Notes under the pieces: model-generated
Told to the model about the DNA's origin: nothing
The model's database searches: none
The model's input: only the letters and a program-made list of their open reading frames with translations
Position numbers and translations under genes: made by a program
From: Aphrocallistes beatrix
Lineage: Eukaryota; Porifera; Hexactinellida; Sceptrulophora; Aphrocallistidae
Reading direction: 5' to 3'
DNA length: 64,000 nucleotides
Assembly (NCBI GenBank): GCA_963281255.1
Contig: OY725499.1
Coordinates: 4,421,148 to 4,485,147, forward strand
In this document: piece after piece, positions 10,173 to 19,236 of the stretch
Layout of the letters: each line of letters begins with the position of its first letter
How positions within the stretch are numbered: position 1 is the stretch's first letter

Positions 10173-11660
10173 AAGTCAACTGTTTATACGATAGATTAAA
10201 AAGAACAACACAGAATAGAATTAACTGATCAACAGGCAAAAAAATATAATCTTGGTCGAAGGACCACAGGTTGAAAAATCCTTAAAATATTAAATTTGCA
10301 GGTGCAAGCACGTTCTACAACAAATTAACGTATAAAATGAAACAATGGAACATTGATGATTACTCTATTTTTATATTTTATGCTGTAAGCTTTGAAGAAA
10401 AGGCTCTTAATGCACTCATGGCCATTTTATTATATGATATTATTTCAATATACTGTAGTTATACTGCACCGAATTCCAGAAGCATTGCCTTCAAGAAGGT
10501 TATATAAAATGGTATAAAAACATTATGTCAGTCAAAATTGTAAAGTCATAACCACTTTTAATAACCTCTCTCTTCGAATATGAAATATCGCCAGTTCTCG
10601 TTATCGGTTTCAGGAAATATTGTTTTATTATGTCAAACCTGTTTTCATAGACTAGCATATCTACATGGTAAAGATCATTTCTATGAACCTACAAACTTAC
10701 AAACTTTGTATTGACCTAAATTGCAATAAGACGATATCTGATAACATACAATTAGTGCGTACTTTAGTAATATAGGAAAGATGGGTAATTAGGTTCATTC
10801 AATGATATAATATCATTTTACTTCTCTATGGAATATCAGTACATGTGTAAGACATGTATATACTACAACAAACTGTACATAGAACAAAACTTCTGTAAAC
10901 AAGTCAGTTGTTGTGATATACAATATTGTATTACATTAATAGTACTTAGCACTCTGCAATGCGGTACCTCTTTCACAAGTAATAAGAAACTAGATAGGTA
11001 GTAAACAATTCAGGCATAATAATTGTTTTGAAGGAGTAATGTTATACCTCATAGTAATGTACATAGGAGAGTATGATGTTATATAATTCCAAGTTTGGAG
11101 TTTCTCTTCTCGGTCATTTAATGCATATTTGTCCTGATGAACCATGGTTTATTTCAGTGGTTCCAAGGTCCATGTATATAGTGGTCAACAGGAGATATCA
11201 GGGAGTTCGCAGGTTTCGAAATTTTGTGTTGTAGTTAATAGGAGGGGCTCCATAGAATATAGGAAAGTTTTTATTGGGAGTCCACAGCCCAAAAAGGTTA
11301 AAACAATTGAAGAATAAATAATGAGCAAACCGAGGTTATGAAATTTCTAGCTAATGTGTCAAAAAGGAGGGTTTTTTTACAAACGATGAATTCTTAGACT
11401 CTCTCATCCAATGTATACAATATTAAATAAGTTGAAGTAATACTATAAGTATAAGATAGGTATCCTTGACTAGTGCAGTGAAATCAGATCTAGAAATAAC
11501 ATTTCCCACTTGCACCGTTTATTATATGTTTTGTTTTGTCTCGAGTCAAGTTAAAGAAGTCAACAAACACAAAACTTTGAGAAAACTAACCACCTTAGCA
11601 CTCAGAATGAAAACAAAAACGACATTCCTTTCTTGTTAGAGGATAAATAATCAATTTTAA
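10173..11660. other. Intergenic AT-rich DNA
   Basis: No gene seen. About 11150-11300 (CAGTGGTTCCAAGGTCC, later AAAAAGGTTAAAACA) looks like a decayed hAT-type element related to 40437-40587. Confidence 0.45.
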
Positions 11661-11668
11661 CTATAAAG
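11661..11668 (+). promoter_or_regulatory. TATA-like box of the plus-strand ART gene
   Basis: CTATAAAG lies about 75 bp before the ATG at 11739, similar in spacing to the paralogues. Confidence 0.5.
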
Positions 11669-11738
11669 GTAGCTTCAAGGTAATTGTGAAGATTTTAATA
11701 TTCCACTCAGAACATAACTCATTCAATATTGCACTACA

Positions 11739-13598
11739 ATGGGGACTACTGTTGCATATCCATACAAGCATCTATACAATGAAGGGAATGGAAAACTGGT
11801 ATTGGGAACAACAAGCCATAATAAACATATTTCAAATACGAATAAACAAACATTTGAAGAAATAGTCAGGGTAGATGAAAAGCATACTTTAGTTACTGGC
11901 AGAGAAGTAAAGGATAAAAATTGGAAGAAATTCTTTTTTTCTATATTGAGTAGGTGGAAGAGATTAATAAAGAAGGCGAACCCTTGTAACTCATGTATTA
12001 ATACTAAAAATAGCTTTCACAGACCTGGAAAAACAGCTGCAAAGATCACAAGTGACGAAGTGAAATCAGCGATTCGATGGAAAGAAAAGAAACTTCAAGA
12101 AGAACACACAAGTGAGCCAACATATGTCTCTATCCACGACAGCAATCTGATACTGATGAGGTACACAGCACAAGCTATGGAGGAGTACAAAGGGGACATA
12201 TGCGACGATGATCTAAATTTAGAATATCTAAAGGTGTTTCCAGAAATGGGGCTGTGCATATTTGATTTCATCAACTCAGGAGATAACTGGAAAAGGGTAA
12301 GAGATGCGGTGTTAGAGGAAATTAAAATGTTTGATCCGATTATGAGTCTAAATCTATCACAAACTTTCAGAAAAGATATCTTCTTCAAAGAAATACTCAG
12401 TTGTTACTTAACAAATCACATTTACACTAAACTTAATCAAGAGTTACGAATGCAAGCTACGAAGCAACGAAATATATATTCCAATTTTAAAGCATATTGT
12501 GCTCTAGCAAATGCTATACTCTTCCAGAACTTCTTAAACCTGCCGGTATGCACTAAGACAACGTATAGGGGTATGAGACTGAGTGATTCAGAAATTGAGG
12601 AGTACACGGAAGGCAAAGAGTTTGCTTGGTTATCCTTCACATCGTCCACAGCTACGGAGGAGAAGTCATTCTCTAAGAATTGTAAATTCATAATTGATAA
12701 TTCCAAGGGTTGCGTATGGTCACCAAGGGGAATAGCTAGTCTCTCTAACTTCCCGGGAGAAGACGAATATATATATCCGTGTGGTGCTCAGTTTAGAGTT
12801 AAGAGAGTTGAAGAAGAGAATGGAATAACGAAGATCCATTTGAAATTGATATGTAAAAGTGAACCAAGACAATTCGTGTCTATCGCTTCGAGAAATTTAG
12901 AATTGAAAGAGAAAGAAATTAAGAAATCGATTGCGACTCTCATCAAGACAAGAAGAGAATTCGAAATCAGGGAAAAGAAGTTGCTTAGGATAAGTAGAGA
13001 AATTGAAAAAAATGCGATTTATGAGACACGGATTATCCAGAGTACAGAAAGGAAGGGAATTCTAGAATCGAATAGAGCATGCATTTGCACTAAATGCAAC
13101 TACACCTGTCACTACCCTCCTCCCGACACAGACATGGATAATAGTAGTTGTACTATCACCATGAGGAATTGCAAAAAATGTCTACAAAATTTTCACCTTG
13201 TATTCGATAAGAAAGCAAACTACATCTACTATACAACAGAGACAAAGACGATAGTGAAAGTAAACGGAAGAATGAAAGCTAGATTTGACAGAGCAAAGAT
13301 GCGAGAGGAGTCAGAAGAGAAGAGAGCGGAACTCAAGCATTGCGAACTCAAAACTGCCATTCAAGAGGTCAGGACTAAATTGCGTGAATGGGATGGGATG
13401 ACACAGCGATTTGATGAAAAGCTAAATCAGGAACAAGTGACAGCAAGAGGGGAATTTAAGGGATTGCTGAATCGTTATATCAGGAACAAAAAGCTAATAC
13501 AAACTGCCAGATCCCAGCTAGGAGAGAACGAACTTATAGCTGAACCAGTTTATAACAGTGAAGACCTTCCTTTCTGTTCTTTATCATGTTATGAATAG
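11739..13598 (+). CDS. ADP-ribosyltransferase-Cys/His-coiled-coil protein lacking ankyrin repeats (619 aa)
   Basis: A divergent, intact single-exon paralogue in the opposite orientation. The N-terminus (MGTTVAYPYKHLYNEGNGK) matches the family start. Residue about 24 then jumps to the linker sequence of the other copies, removing ankyrin block 1. A second gap near residues 80-97 removes the core of block 2. The ART domain is complete: R277 in TYRGMR, SFTSST at 299-304, E341-D-E343. The Cys/His motif is degraded: C448, C450, C453 and C457 remain, but the last cysteine of CHYPC is proline (CHYPP). A coiled coil covers about 505-600. Likely an active transferase with altered targeting; this is inferred from conserved residues only. 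Confidence 0.88.
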   Translation: MGTTVAYPYKHLYNEGNGKLVLGTTSHNKHISNTNKQTFEEIVRVDEKHTLVTGREVKDKNWKKFFFSILSRWKRLIKKANPCNSCINTKNSFHRPGKTAAKITSDEVKSAIRWKEKKLQEEHTSEPTYVSIHDSNLILMRYTAQAMEEYKGDICDDDLNLEYLKVFPEMGLCIFDFINSGDNWKRVRDAVLEEIKMFDPIMSLNLSQTFRKDIFFKEILSCYLTNHIYTKLNQELRMQATKQRNIYSNFKAYCALANAILFQNFLNLPVCTKTTYRGMRLSDSEIEEYTEGKEFAWLSFTSSTATEEKSFSKNCKFIIDNSKGCVWSPRGIASLSNFPGEDEYIYPCGAQFRVKRVEEENGITKIHLKLICKSEPRQFVSIASRNLELKEKEIKKSIATLIKTRREFEIREKKLLRISREIEKNAIYETRIIQSTERKGILESNRACICTKCNYTCHYPPPDTDMDNSSCTITMRNCKKCLQNFHLVFDKKANYIYYTTETKTIVKVNGRMKARFDRAKMREESEEKRAELKHCELKTAIQEVRTKLREWDGMTQRFDEKLNQEQVTARGEFKGLLNRYIRNKKLIQTARSQLGENELIAEPVYNSEDLPFCSLSCYE

Positions 13599-14123
13599 TT
13601 TACTAGGATGGGTTGAAAAGTAATTGTTTGTGTTTACAAGTATTGAATTAACTTTTCGCTTGATAATTCGTTTACAATCGAAGTGGTATATTTATACTAA
13701 GAAAACTGGGGCTAACTGCCAGATCCCAATTGAAAGGGAATGGACTCATCTAGTAGATGTCTAGTGGATATTGCAGGTAGACAAAATGATCACTATATTC
13801 AGTATCCACTGTATATGTATAATTAGGGGTTTGACAAACTTCGAAACTGATAATTGATTGCAATACATTCCATTGTATAGAACAATGGATATAATTTCGT
13901 CATTAAAACAGACCCATAACGTGATTGTAATGAAACTGTATTATAAGCTAGCATATACTAAACTTAGTGCTTATAAAACTACTTTACAAACTTCAAACAA
14001 AATAAATTCAGGTAAGTTGAGCTCTATGCTCTGGGTGTCTATCCGATGCTCTCACTCAAAAAAAATAAATGTTTACTTAATTTTCTTTATACATTTTTTT
14101 CTTTAACAAACATCATTCAACTA
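13599..14123. other. Intergenic; includes an inverted-duplicate segment
   Basis: No gene seen. About 13860-14065 is an inverted copy of 17925-18165, including GAGCTCTATGCTCTGGGTG. Confidence 0.55.
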
Positions 14124-14247
14124 CAGTCAGTTGCCTGGTTATGAACCCGCTTATTATGAACATTCGTTTATTATAAACTAACCTCCCGGTCCCGATTTCA
14201 TTTTAAAAATAGGGTTTATATTGAATCAAATTCCCTTAATATGAAGT
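14124..14247 (+). mobile_element. TA-flanked MITE family A, left part only
   Basis: Begins after TA with CAGTCAGTTGCCTGG, a decayed form of the family terminus CAGTCAGGGTCGCTTAT. The body follows (GAACCCGCTTATTATGAAC, CCGATTTCATTTT). It breaks off at the adjoining palindromic-core repeat. Full copies: 27914-28093, 43598-43773, 61431-61612. Confidence 0.75.
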
Positions 14248-14695
14248 ACAAGCGTGCTTTGCTTGCTTGCGCTGCACGGCTGGTGGACACTTTGTGTCCG
14301 CCAGAGGCGCCCTGCGGGACCCTGGAGTCACATTGGTTGATTATTAAGGAAATAACATCTCTAAATACATCTGTCATACTGTTATAATCGATATCGCACA
14401 AAAACACAAAATTTATATATTTTTAAAATTTTGATGAGTAATGATGACGTCATAACAAAGTGATGAGTCATTATTTTTTGATAATAGTTGCATCATATGT
14501 GAGGTGTGTTAGTATACAGATTATATAAACATTTCAGCCTTCTATCTCCTATAATGGCTGAGTTATGCTCGAATAACTGTGTTGCTTAACTTTTAAAAAT
14601 GTGACAATGACGTCATAATTCCATGATGACTCGACATTTTGCTCTGAGCTCAGAACTTACTGGAGCCATAGCCAAAATACTTCTTCGAATGTAGT
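14248..14695 (+). repeat. Interspersed repeat with GC-rich palindromic core (long copy)
   Basis: The GC-rich head (GCTTGCTTGCGCTGCACGGC, then GGACACTTTGTGTCC) is followed by a conserved 300-bp AT-rich tail containing ATGATGACGTCATAAC and GTGACAATGACGTCATAA. It is strongly similar to 51165-51605 over its whole length. Shorter copies: 905-1045, 18405-18500, 44935-45010, 55825-55875. Confidence 0.8.
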
Positions 14696-15377
14696 CAATA
14701 TTAAAAGGGATGATAATATATCCATGATATGTTTTTCCTATTTAAACTGTTAAGTATTTCTAAGTTATTTATATTTAATTCAGTGATTAGCAAAATTTTA
14801 TAAGCCGTGCACCCCATGCGAGTTCAAAACAACCAAACTTCAAATGTTTGGATTTTTATTATAAGAATCAGTTGTATTTGATAACAATCAAACAATAATG
14901 CAATTGTAACCAGCTGCCAGTTTCAATTCAATTCGGAGTTTGCTATTATGATAGACAAGAGAATATCCGGAATCAATAATGCAGAGTAGTAGAGTGGTTA
15001 GAATAATGTAGTAATTCACTTCTATAACAACTACATCTTTCACAGTAGACATGTTCTCCGTTCAAAATGGCTTTCACTCCCTTTTCCTGGTCCCATGACA
15101 CCTGAATTAAGGTCTACACACCCAAATGGAGCTTAGGTTGAGTAACCATGATTTAGTTGAACCATCTGAAGTTGTGTATAATTAGTGGAATTTATATTTT
15201 TAAACATATTTTTTTCGTGTTGTTTTACCTTAGATAAACAATTTAAACCTATTTTTGCTCACGAATCGGATTCTAAAGTAATTTCGTGATATTCTATTAA
15301 CCAAATTCCACCCAGAGAATTATTTAGACGTTTATAAGAAAATTCATTTTAAACACTCACAAACACAAAAAGTGGAA
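14696..15377. other. Intergenic AT-rich DNA
   Basis: No gene, RNA or clear repeat seen between the repeat and the 3' end of the NHL gene. Confidence 0.4.
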
Positions 15378-16616
15378 TCAATAAAAAATATGTAACCTAA
15401 ACTTGGTAGAAAAAGAAGAACAAACAATCTTGTTGTTCGGAGTGACAGTAATTCCATAAGGTTGTATTTGCTTATCTTCATCCTGACTACTTCCTAGTGT
15501 GTGTAGGAGAATGCCTGCTGGAGAGAATGTCTTGATACATTTGTAGTCACCGATAAGGATATTGCTCTGTTTATCTAAACAGAAACAAAATCCTGTTTCT
15601 ACCTGAAAGTCACTTCCTTTCCCACGAGTAATGAAAGAACGGAGTTTGTTACCAGATTTATGAAATACGTGGAGACACGGGTTATTTATATAGCTTAGTA
15701 CATAAACTTCATCATTTAATGTCTTCACTTCCAAAGGTTTAGTCATAGTAGAGTGTTGAATGGAATGTTTAAACCTGAGTTCACAATCCATAACAACAAC
15801 CCTGTTATTTCCATAATCAGCTACATACACATCTCCATTACTCGAGACAGAGATGTGTTGAGGAGAAGAGAACTCGTTTTCTCCAGATCCCTTCTTACCT
15901 ACTTTAGACACTAAACGGTAGTCTGGTAATTTGTAACGGAAAATGGTGCATTTTGAAAAGTCGCTAACATATATATTCTCCCCACTGATAGCTACTCCCA
16001 CTGGACCAACTAATTCTCCTTTACCGAATGAGCGAATGCATTCTCCTTCCTCAGAGAATACACAGACTCTACCTAACATAATACCTGTAATATCCGCTAT
16101 ATATATGAGTTGATTAGTCTCATCATATGCTATTCCTTCCGGTGAATAGAGTTGTCCAGGTCCTGTCCCTTTTTCACAGACAGAGATGTGTTGTTGTGAG
16201 AGTGCGGGGTAGTTGGGAGTGGAGAGGATCTGTTTCTGGATCAGCTGTCCCAGTTGAGAGATGGTCTCCTCCACCTCTCGTGTCTCGCACTGGAACGACA
16301 GCTCCATTGGTCGATCAGTCACTTCTAGATCTCTCAGCTTAGTTTCGATTTCCTCCGTCATCTTCTCTCTCAGAGAGTGGAGCATGTTCTCTTCCATTTT
16401 ATCGTGGAGTTGTTCCTTGGTTTGGAGGAGCTGTTGTTTCGTCCTGATGAGGCCTGTCTCCCTTGCTCGCATCTCGTCCCTCCTCTCTCGGTACTCGAGG
16501 AGGAGCTCTACACGTCGCCTATTCACTGTATGCACCAGCTCATCAAAGCGTGAGTTGATTGCTACCTCCACTGGGTCCATCACGACGGCTGCTGGTTCAG
16601 GGAATCTCTCTGCCAT
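15378..16616 (-). CDS. Coiled-coil/NHL-repeat protein (412 aa)
   Basis: An intact single-exon gene. Residues about 30-130 form a charged coiled coil (ERRDEMRARETGLIRTKQQL). Residues about 145-412 are NHL-type propeller blades with repeated patterns such as GPVGVAISGENIYVSDF, SSNGDVYVADYGNNRVVVMD and IKTFSPAGILLHTLG. There is no RING or B-box, unlike canonical TRIM-NHL proteins. NHL propellers bind protein or RNA; the partner is unknown. It is about 97% alike in the coil, but clearly less so in the propeller, to 56827-58068. TATA box at 16683-16691, about 67 bp before the ATG. Likely cytosolic (no signal peptide). Confidence 0.9.
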   Translation of the reverse strand: MAERFPEPAAVVMDPVEVAINSRFDELVHTVNRRRVELLLEYRERRDEMRARETGLIRTKQQLLQTKEQLHDKMEENMLHSLREKMTEEIETKLRDLEVTDRPMELSFQCETREVEETISQLGQLIQKQILSTPNYPALSQQHISVCEKGTGPGQLYSPEGIAYDETNQLIYIADITGIMLGRVCVFSEEGECIRSFGKGELVGPVGVAISGENIYVSDFSKCTIFRYKLPDYRLVSKVGKKGSGENEFSSPQHISVSSNGDVYVADYGNNRVVVMDCELRFKHSIQHSTMTKPLEVKTLNDEVYVLSYINNPCLHVFHKSGNKLRSFITRGKGSDFQVETGFCFCLDKQSNILIGDYKCIKTFSPAGILLHTLGSSQDEDKQIQPYGITVTPNNKIVCSSFSTKFRLHIFY

Positions 16617-17070
16617 TCTGTTTGCTCGTGTTAGTTGCTTGTATCAGTTGTGTACTAGAAATGGCGTATCAGGATGGAGTGTCTATTTATAGTAGTGGCT
16701 ACTGCTCCCGCTAGAGAGAGAGTGCAACCACATCTCGTGGATTGTGTCTAGATGGCTGCACTATCAGAGGATGTGGAGTGGTGCCTCTCTCTGAGAGGAA
16801 ACAACTCTTGCACTATGACTCATATTTCCTCTCACTGGATAATTTAAGACATGTCACTACCTCATTCACTTTCAGGATTGAGTTGTACTTTCTAGAACAC
16901 AGCTATTTCTAAGTATTTCTAAGCTTGTGATTCTATTGCATAATTATAGTGGTTGAGATAAGCAGAATAGTAAAGATTTGTGCAGATCGTTTTTCTTTTG
17001 ATTTTATGTACTCTTGTAAAGATTTCATAGAAGAGATCCATACAGAGGCAACCTCAAAGGTTGTGCTCAA
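16617..17070 (-). repeat. Duplicated NHL promoter region
   Basis: Closely matches 391-840, including the CT/GA-rich stretch and the block around CACTTTCAGGATTGAGTTG. Similarity fades near 17070. Confidence 0.7.
16683..16691 (-). promoter_or_regulatory. TATA box of the second NHL gene
   Basis: The minus strand reads TATAAATAG, in a promoter nearly identical to that of the left-edge copy. Confidence 0.7.
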
Positions 17071-17914
17071 TAAAATTTCTCAAATTTGCATTTAGTGCTG
17101 CAATCCTCTTACAGAATAGCTGGAATTGCCACACTCTAAAATTGTGCTGGTTATGCCTTTGGATGTACATGGTTTGAAATGTGTTGTTAAGAAATAATTC
17201 TTAGGTTTTCTCACTAACAAAGCAAACAGTCATATAATCTCAAATCTAAATGTTCATAGGATGAAAATGAGGGAGCACTTCAGCTATAGTAAATGTCAAT
17301 CGTCTATGAGATTGCCGTAGTGATAAACCAGTTTAAAGTCTTGCAAGATTAAAGCTAGAAAATACTCAGGATTGAGATACTCGGTGTAAAATGTGAACAA
17401 TCTCTAAGCAATTTTACAGAGTCAACTTAAATTATAAATAGAATCGATGTATTAAGTTATTCCTCCGCCTGTTTTCCTTTTGTTCCCGGACTCAGAATAA
17501 AGTTTATCATCGCTTCGCTGGCAATACTAGTCTCATCATTTCTTGTAAACCACATTATTGATATATTCAGTTGAACTCAATTTTACTAAAAATTAATATT
17601 TCGTTGCCGTTAACTGAATATGTTGTTTGGTTTGATGGATTTTATATTAAGATTAGTTCGATCAACTCTATTCGGGTATTATACACGTAATTTTATTTGT
17701 TATCAAATATAGAATTTGTGATGATTCAAAATAAGGAAATACTTAAGGTTAATTGGTTGCTACTGAAGTGGATTGTAAATGAATATTCTTTGATTCGAAG
17801 AATATAAACTAAGCTGCAAAAATTTTCAAGCAGCACAGCCCTATAATTAGGGAATGATATAGGAGATTTAAATGAAAACAAGTTTAAATATTGCAACTTA
17901 AAAAATTCTCTTTT
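17071..17914. other. Intergenic AT-rich DNA
   Basis: No gene or convincing repeat seen. Confidence 0.4.
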
Positions 17915-18165
17915 ATTTATAGAATAAGGGCATCGGATAGACACCCAGAGCATAGAGCTCAACTTACCTGTATTTAGTTTTGTTTGTTTGTGAAGTAAAC
18001 AAACAAAACTAAATACAGGTTTGTTTGTGAAGTTTGTGAAGTAGTTTTATAAGCACTGAGTTTAGTATATGCTAGCTTATAATACAGTTTCATTGCAATC
18101 ATGTTATGGGTCTGTTTTAATGAAACTTATTATATCCATTGTTCTTTGTATTCCTTAATTAATAC
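17915..18165 (-). repeat. Inverted copy of 13860-14065
   Basis: Carries CACCCAGAGCATAGAGCTC and later GCACTGAGTTTAGTATATGC, the reverse complements of segments in 13860-14065. It has extra sequence inside that forms the perfect hairpin at 17967-18019. Confidence 0.7.
17967..18019. repeat. Perfect 23-bp hairpin
   Basis: Arms 17967-17989 (CCTGTATTTAG...) and 17997-18019 are exact reverse complements with a 7-nt loop GTGAAGT. It arose inside the duplicated segment; the copy at 13860-14065 lacks it. Confidence 0.85.
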
Positions 18166-18360
18166 AATGAATACTATTCTATATCATTCTCATTCACCGT
18201 GAACTTATGCAAGAAATTTATTTGAGAAGCTTGTCTCCAGAAAAATTGTGAATTCTAGTTCTTAATCGTGCTGCTATTCTAGACTTAGCGTACTGATAAT
18301 AGATCCATAACACTTCTATTGAACTGAATTGAAACTTTGCATAGTATGTGTCTTTTTTTA

Positions 18361-18780
18361 GCCTGAAAAGTGGTGGGACATGCTCGCTACTCCTAACACC
18401 ATACGACATATGACCACAGGCGACCGAAGGGAGCCTCTGGCGGACAAAAAGTTCCCGCCAGCCGCGCAGCGCAAGGAAGCGAAGCGCGCTTGTAGAACTA
18501 AATATACTAAACTTTGTATAGTCTGTGTCTGTGGTTTAGAGGTCTCCCAGCCTTCTCCCGATATTCGGGACATATTGTCGACCTGTAAAGCGGTAGGACA
18601 TATCCCTACTCGTACTCCCTTGCCCATACGACATAAGCAGCCCCGGGACCACGGTTTTAGAAGTAGTCCAGTTTTTCCCGTAACAACCGGACCACTTGAA
18701 AAGTTTTCCGGTTTACAAGACTAACCTGGTACCACTTTTGAAAAGTGGTAGAGTTAAAACCGCATCAAACCGACCTTGAT
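18361..18780. repeat. Composite repeat with inserted palindromic-core element
   Basis: Two similar stretches (18361-18412 and 18580-18637, each ending near CCATACGACATA) flank a minus-strand GC-rich core (GCCAGCCGCGCAGCGCAAGG) with a damaged palindrome (GGACAAAAAGTTCCC). 18640-18780 resembles 42835-42950 (AACCGGAC and CTTGAAAAGTT blocks). Confidence 0.55.
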
Positions 18781-19236
18781 TAGCTCCAAGTGGTCCTCTC
18801 AAGTTAGTCCGATTAGGAAGTGAAAACTGCTCTCCCAAAATTTCCTTTCCTCACAAATATTTTGATTCTGACAGATGTTTAGCTGTTTTGTAAGCGAGGA
18901 ACATTCAATTCGCTTCTAACCAGTCTCATAATTCAGTTATATCATCAGAGTTCATTTTTGATTTATGCTAGGAACATAACCAAATCCCCTCTATTCTGAT
19001 CCGAGTAATTCCTACTAAGTTTTGATAATAATTCCTATGTGGACTAATGGTAGTCAGGTTCACAAACCTGGTGTACATGGTACATAGTGGCTAGATGATC
19101 CACTCACACTAGGGACTTTAGAAACGATCCATCTTTTTAGAATCGCTTAAGATTCACACAAATACAGGTGCTTTCACTTAATGTTTACAAGTTTGTTTGT
19201 TGTTTACTAGTGAATAACAGCTGTTCACACCTTCAC
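18781..19236. other. Region upstream of IQCH
   Basis: No gene seen. It contains the presumed IQCH promoter and 5' UTR, but I find no convincing TATA box. Confidence 0.4.

Noticed and set aside
14248..14330. Bacterial contamination suggested by the GC-rich palindromic core
   Set aside because: The core recurs in several places joined to the same AT-rich tail, and lies among spliced animal genes.
16261..16692. Serine-rich plus-strand frame opposite the NHL gene (also at 23-454 and, on minus, 56751-57182)
   Set aside because: Antisense shadows of the coiled-coil coding region, repeated only because the genes are duplicated.
18380..18724. 114-aa plus-strand frame
   Set aside because: Lies across a composite repeat and the palindromic-core element; no protein resemblance.
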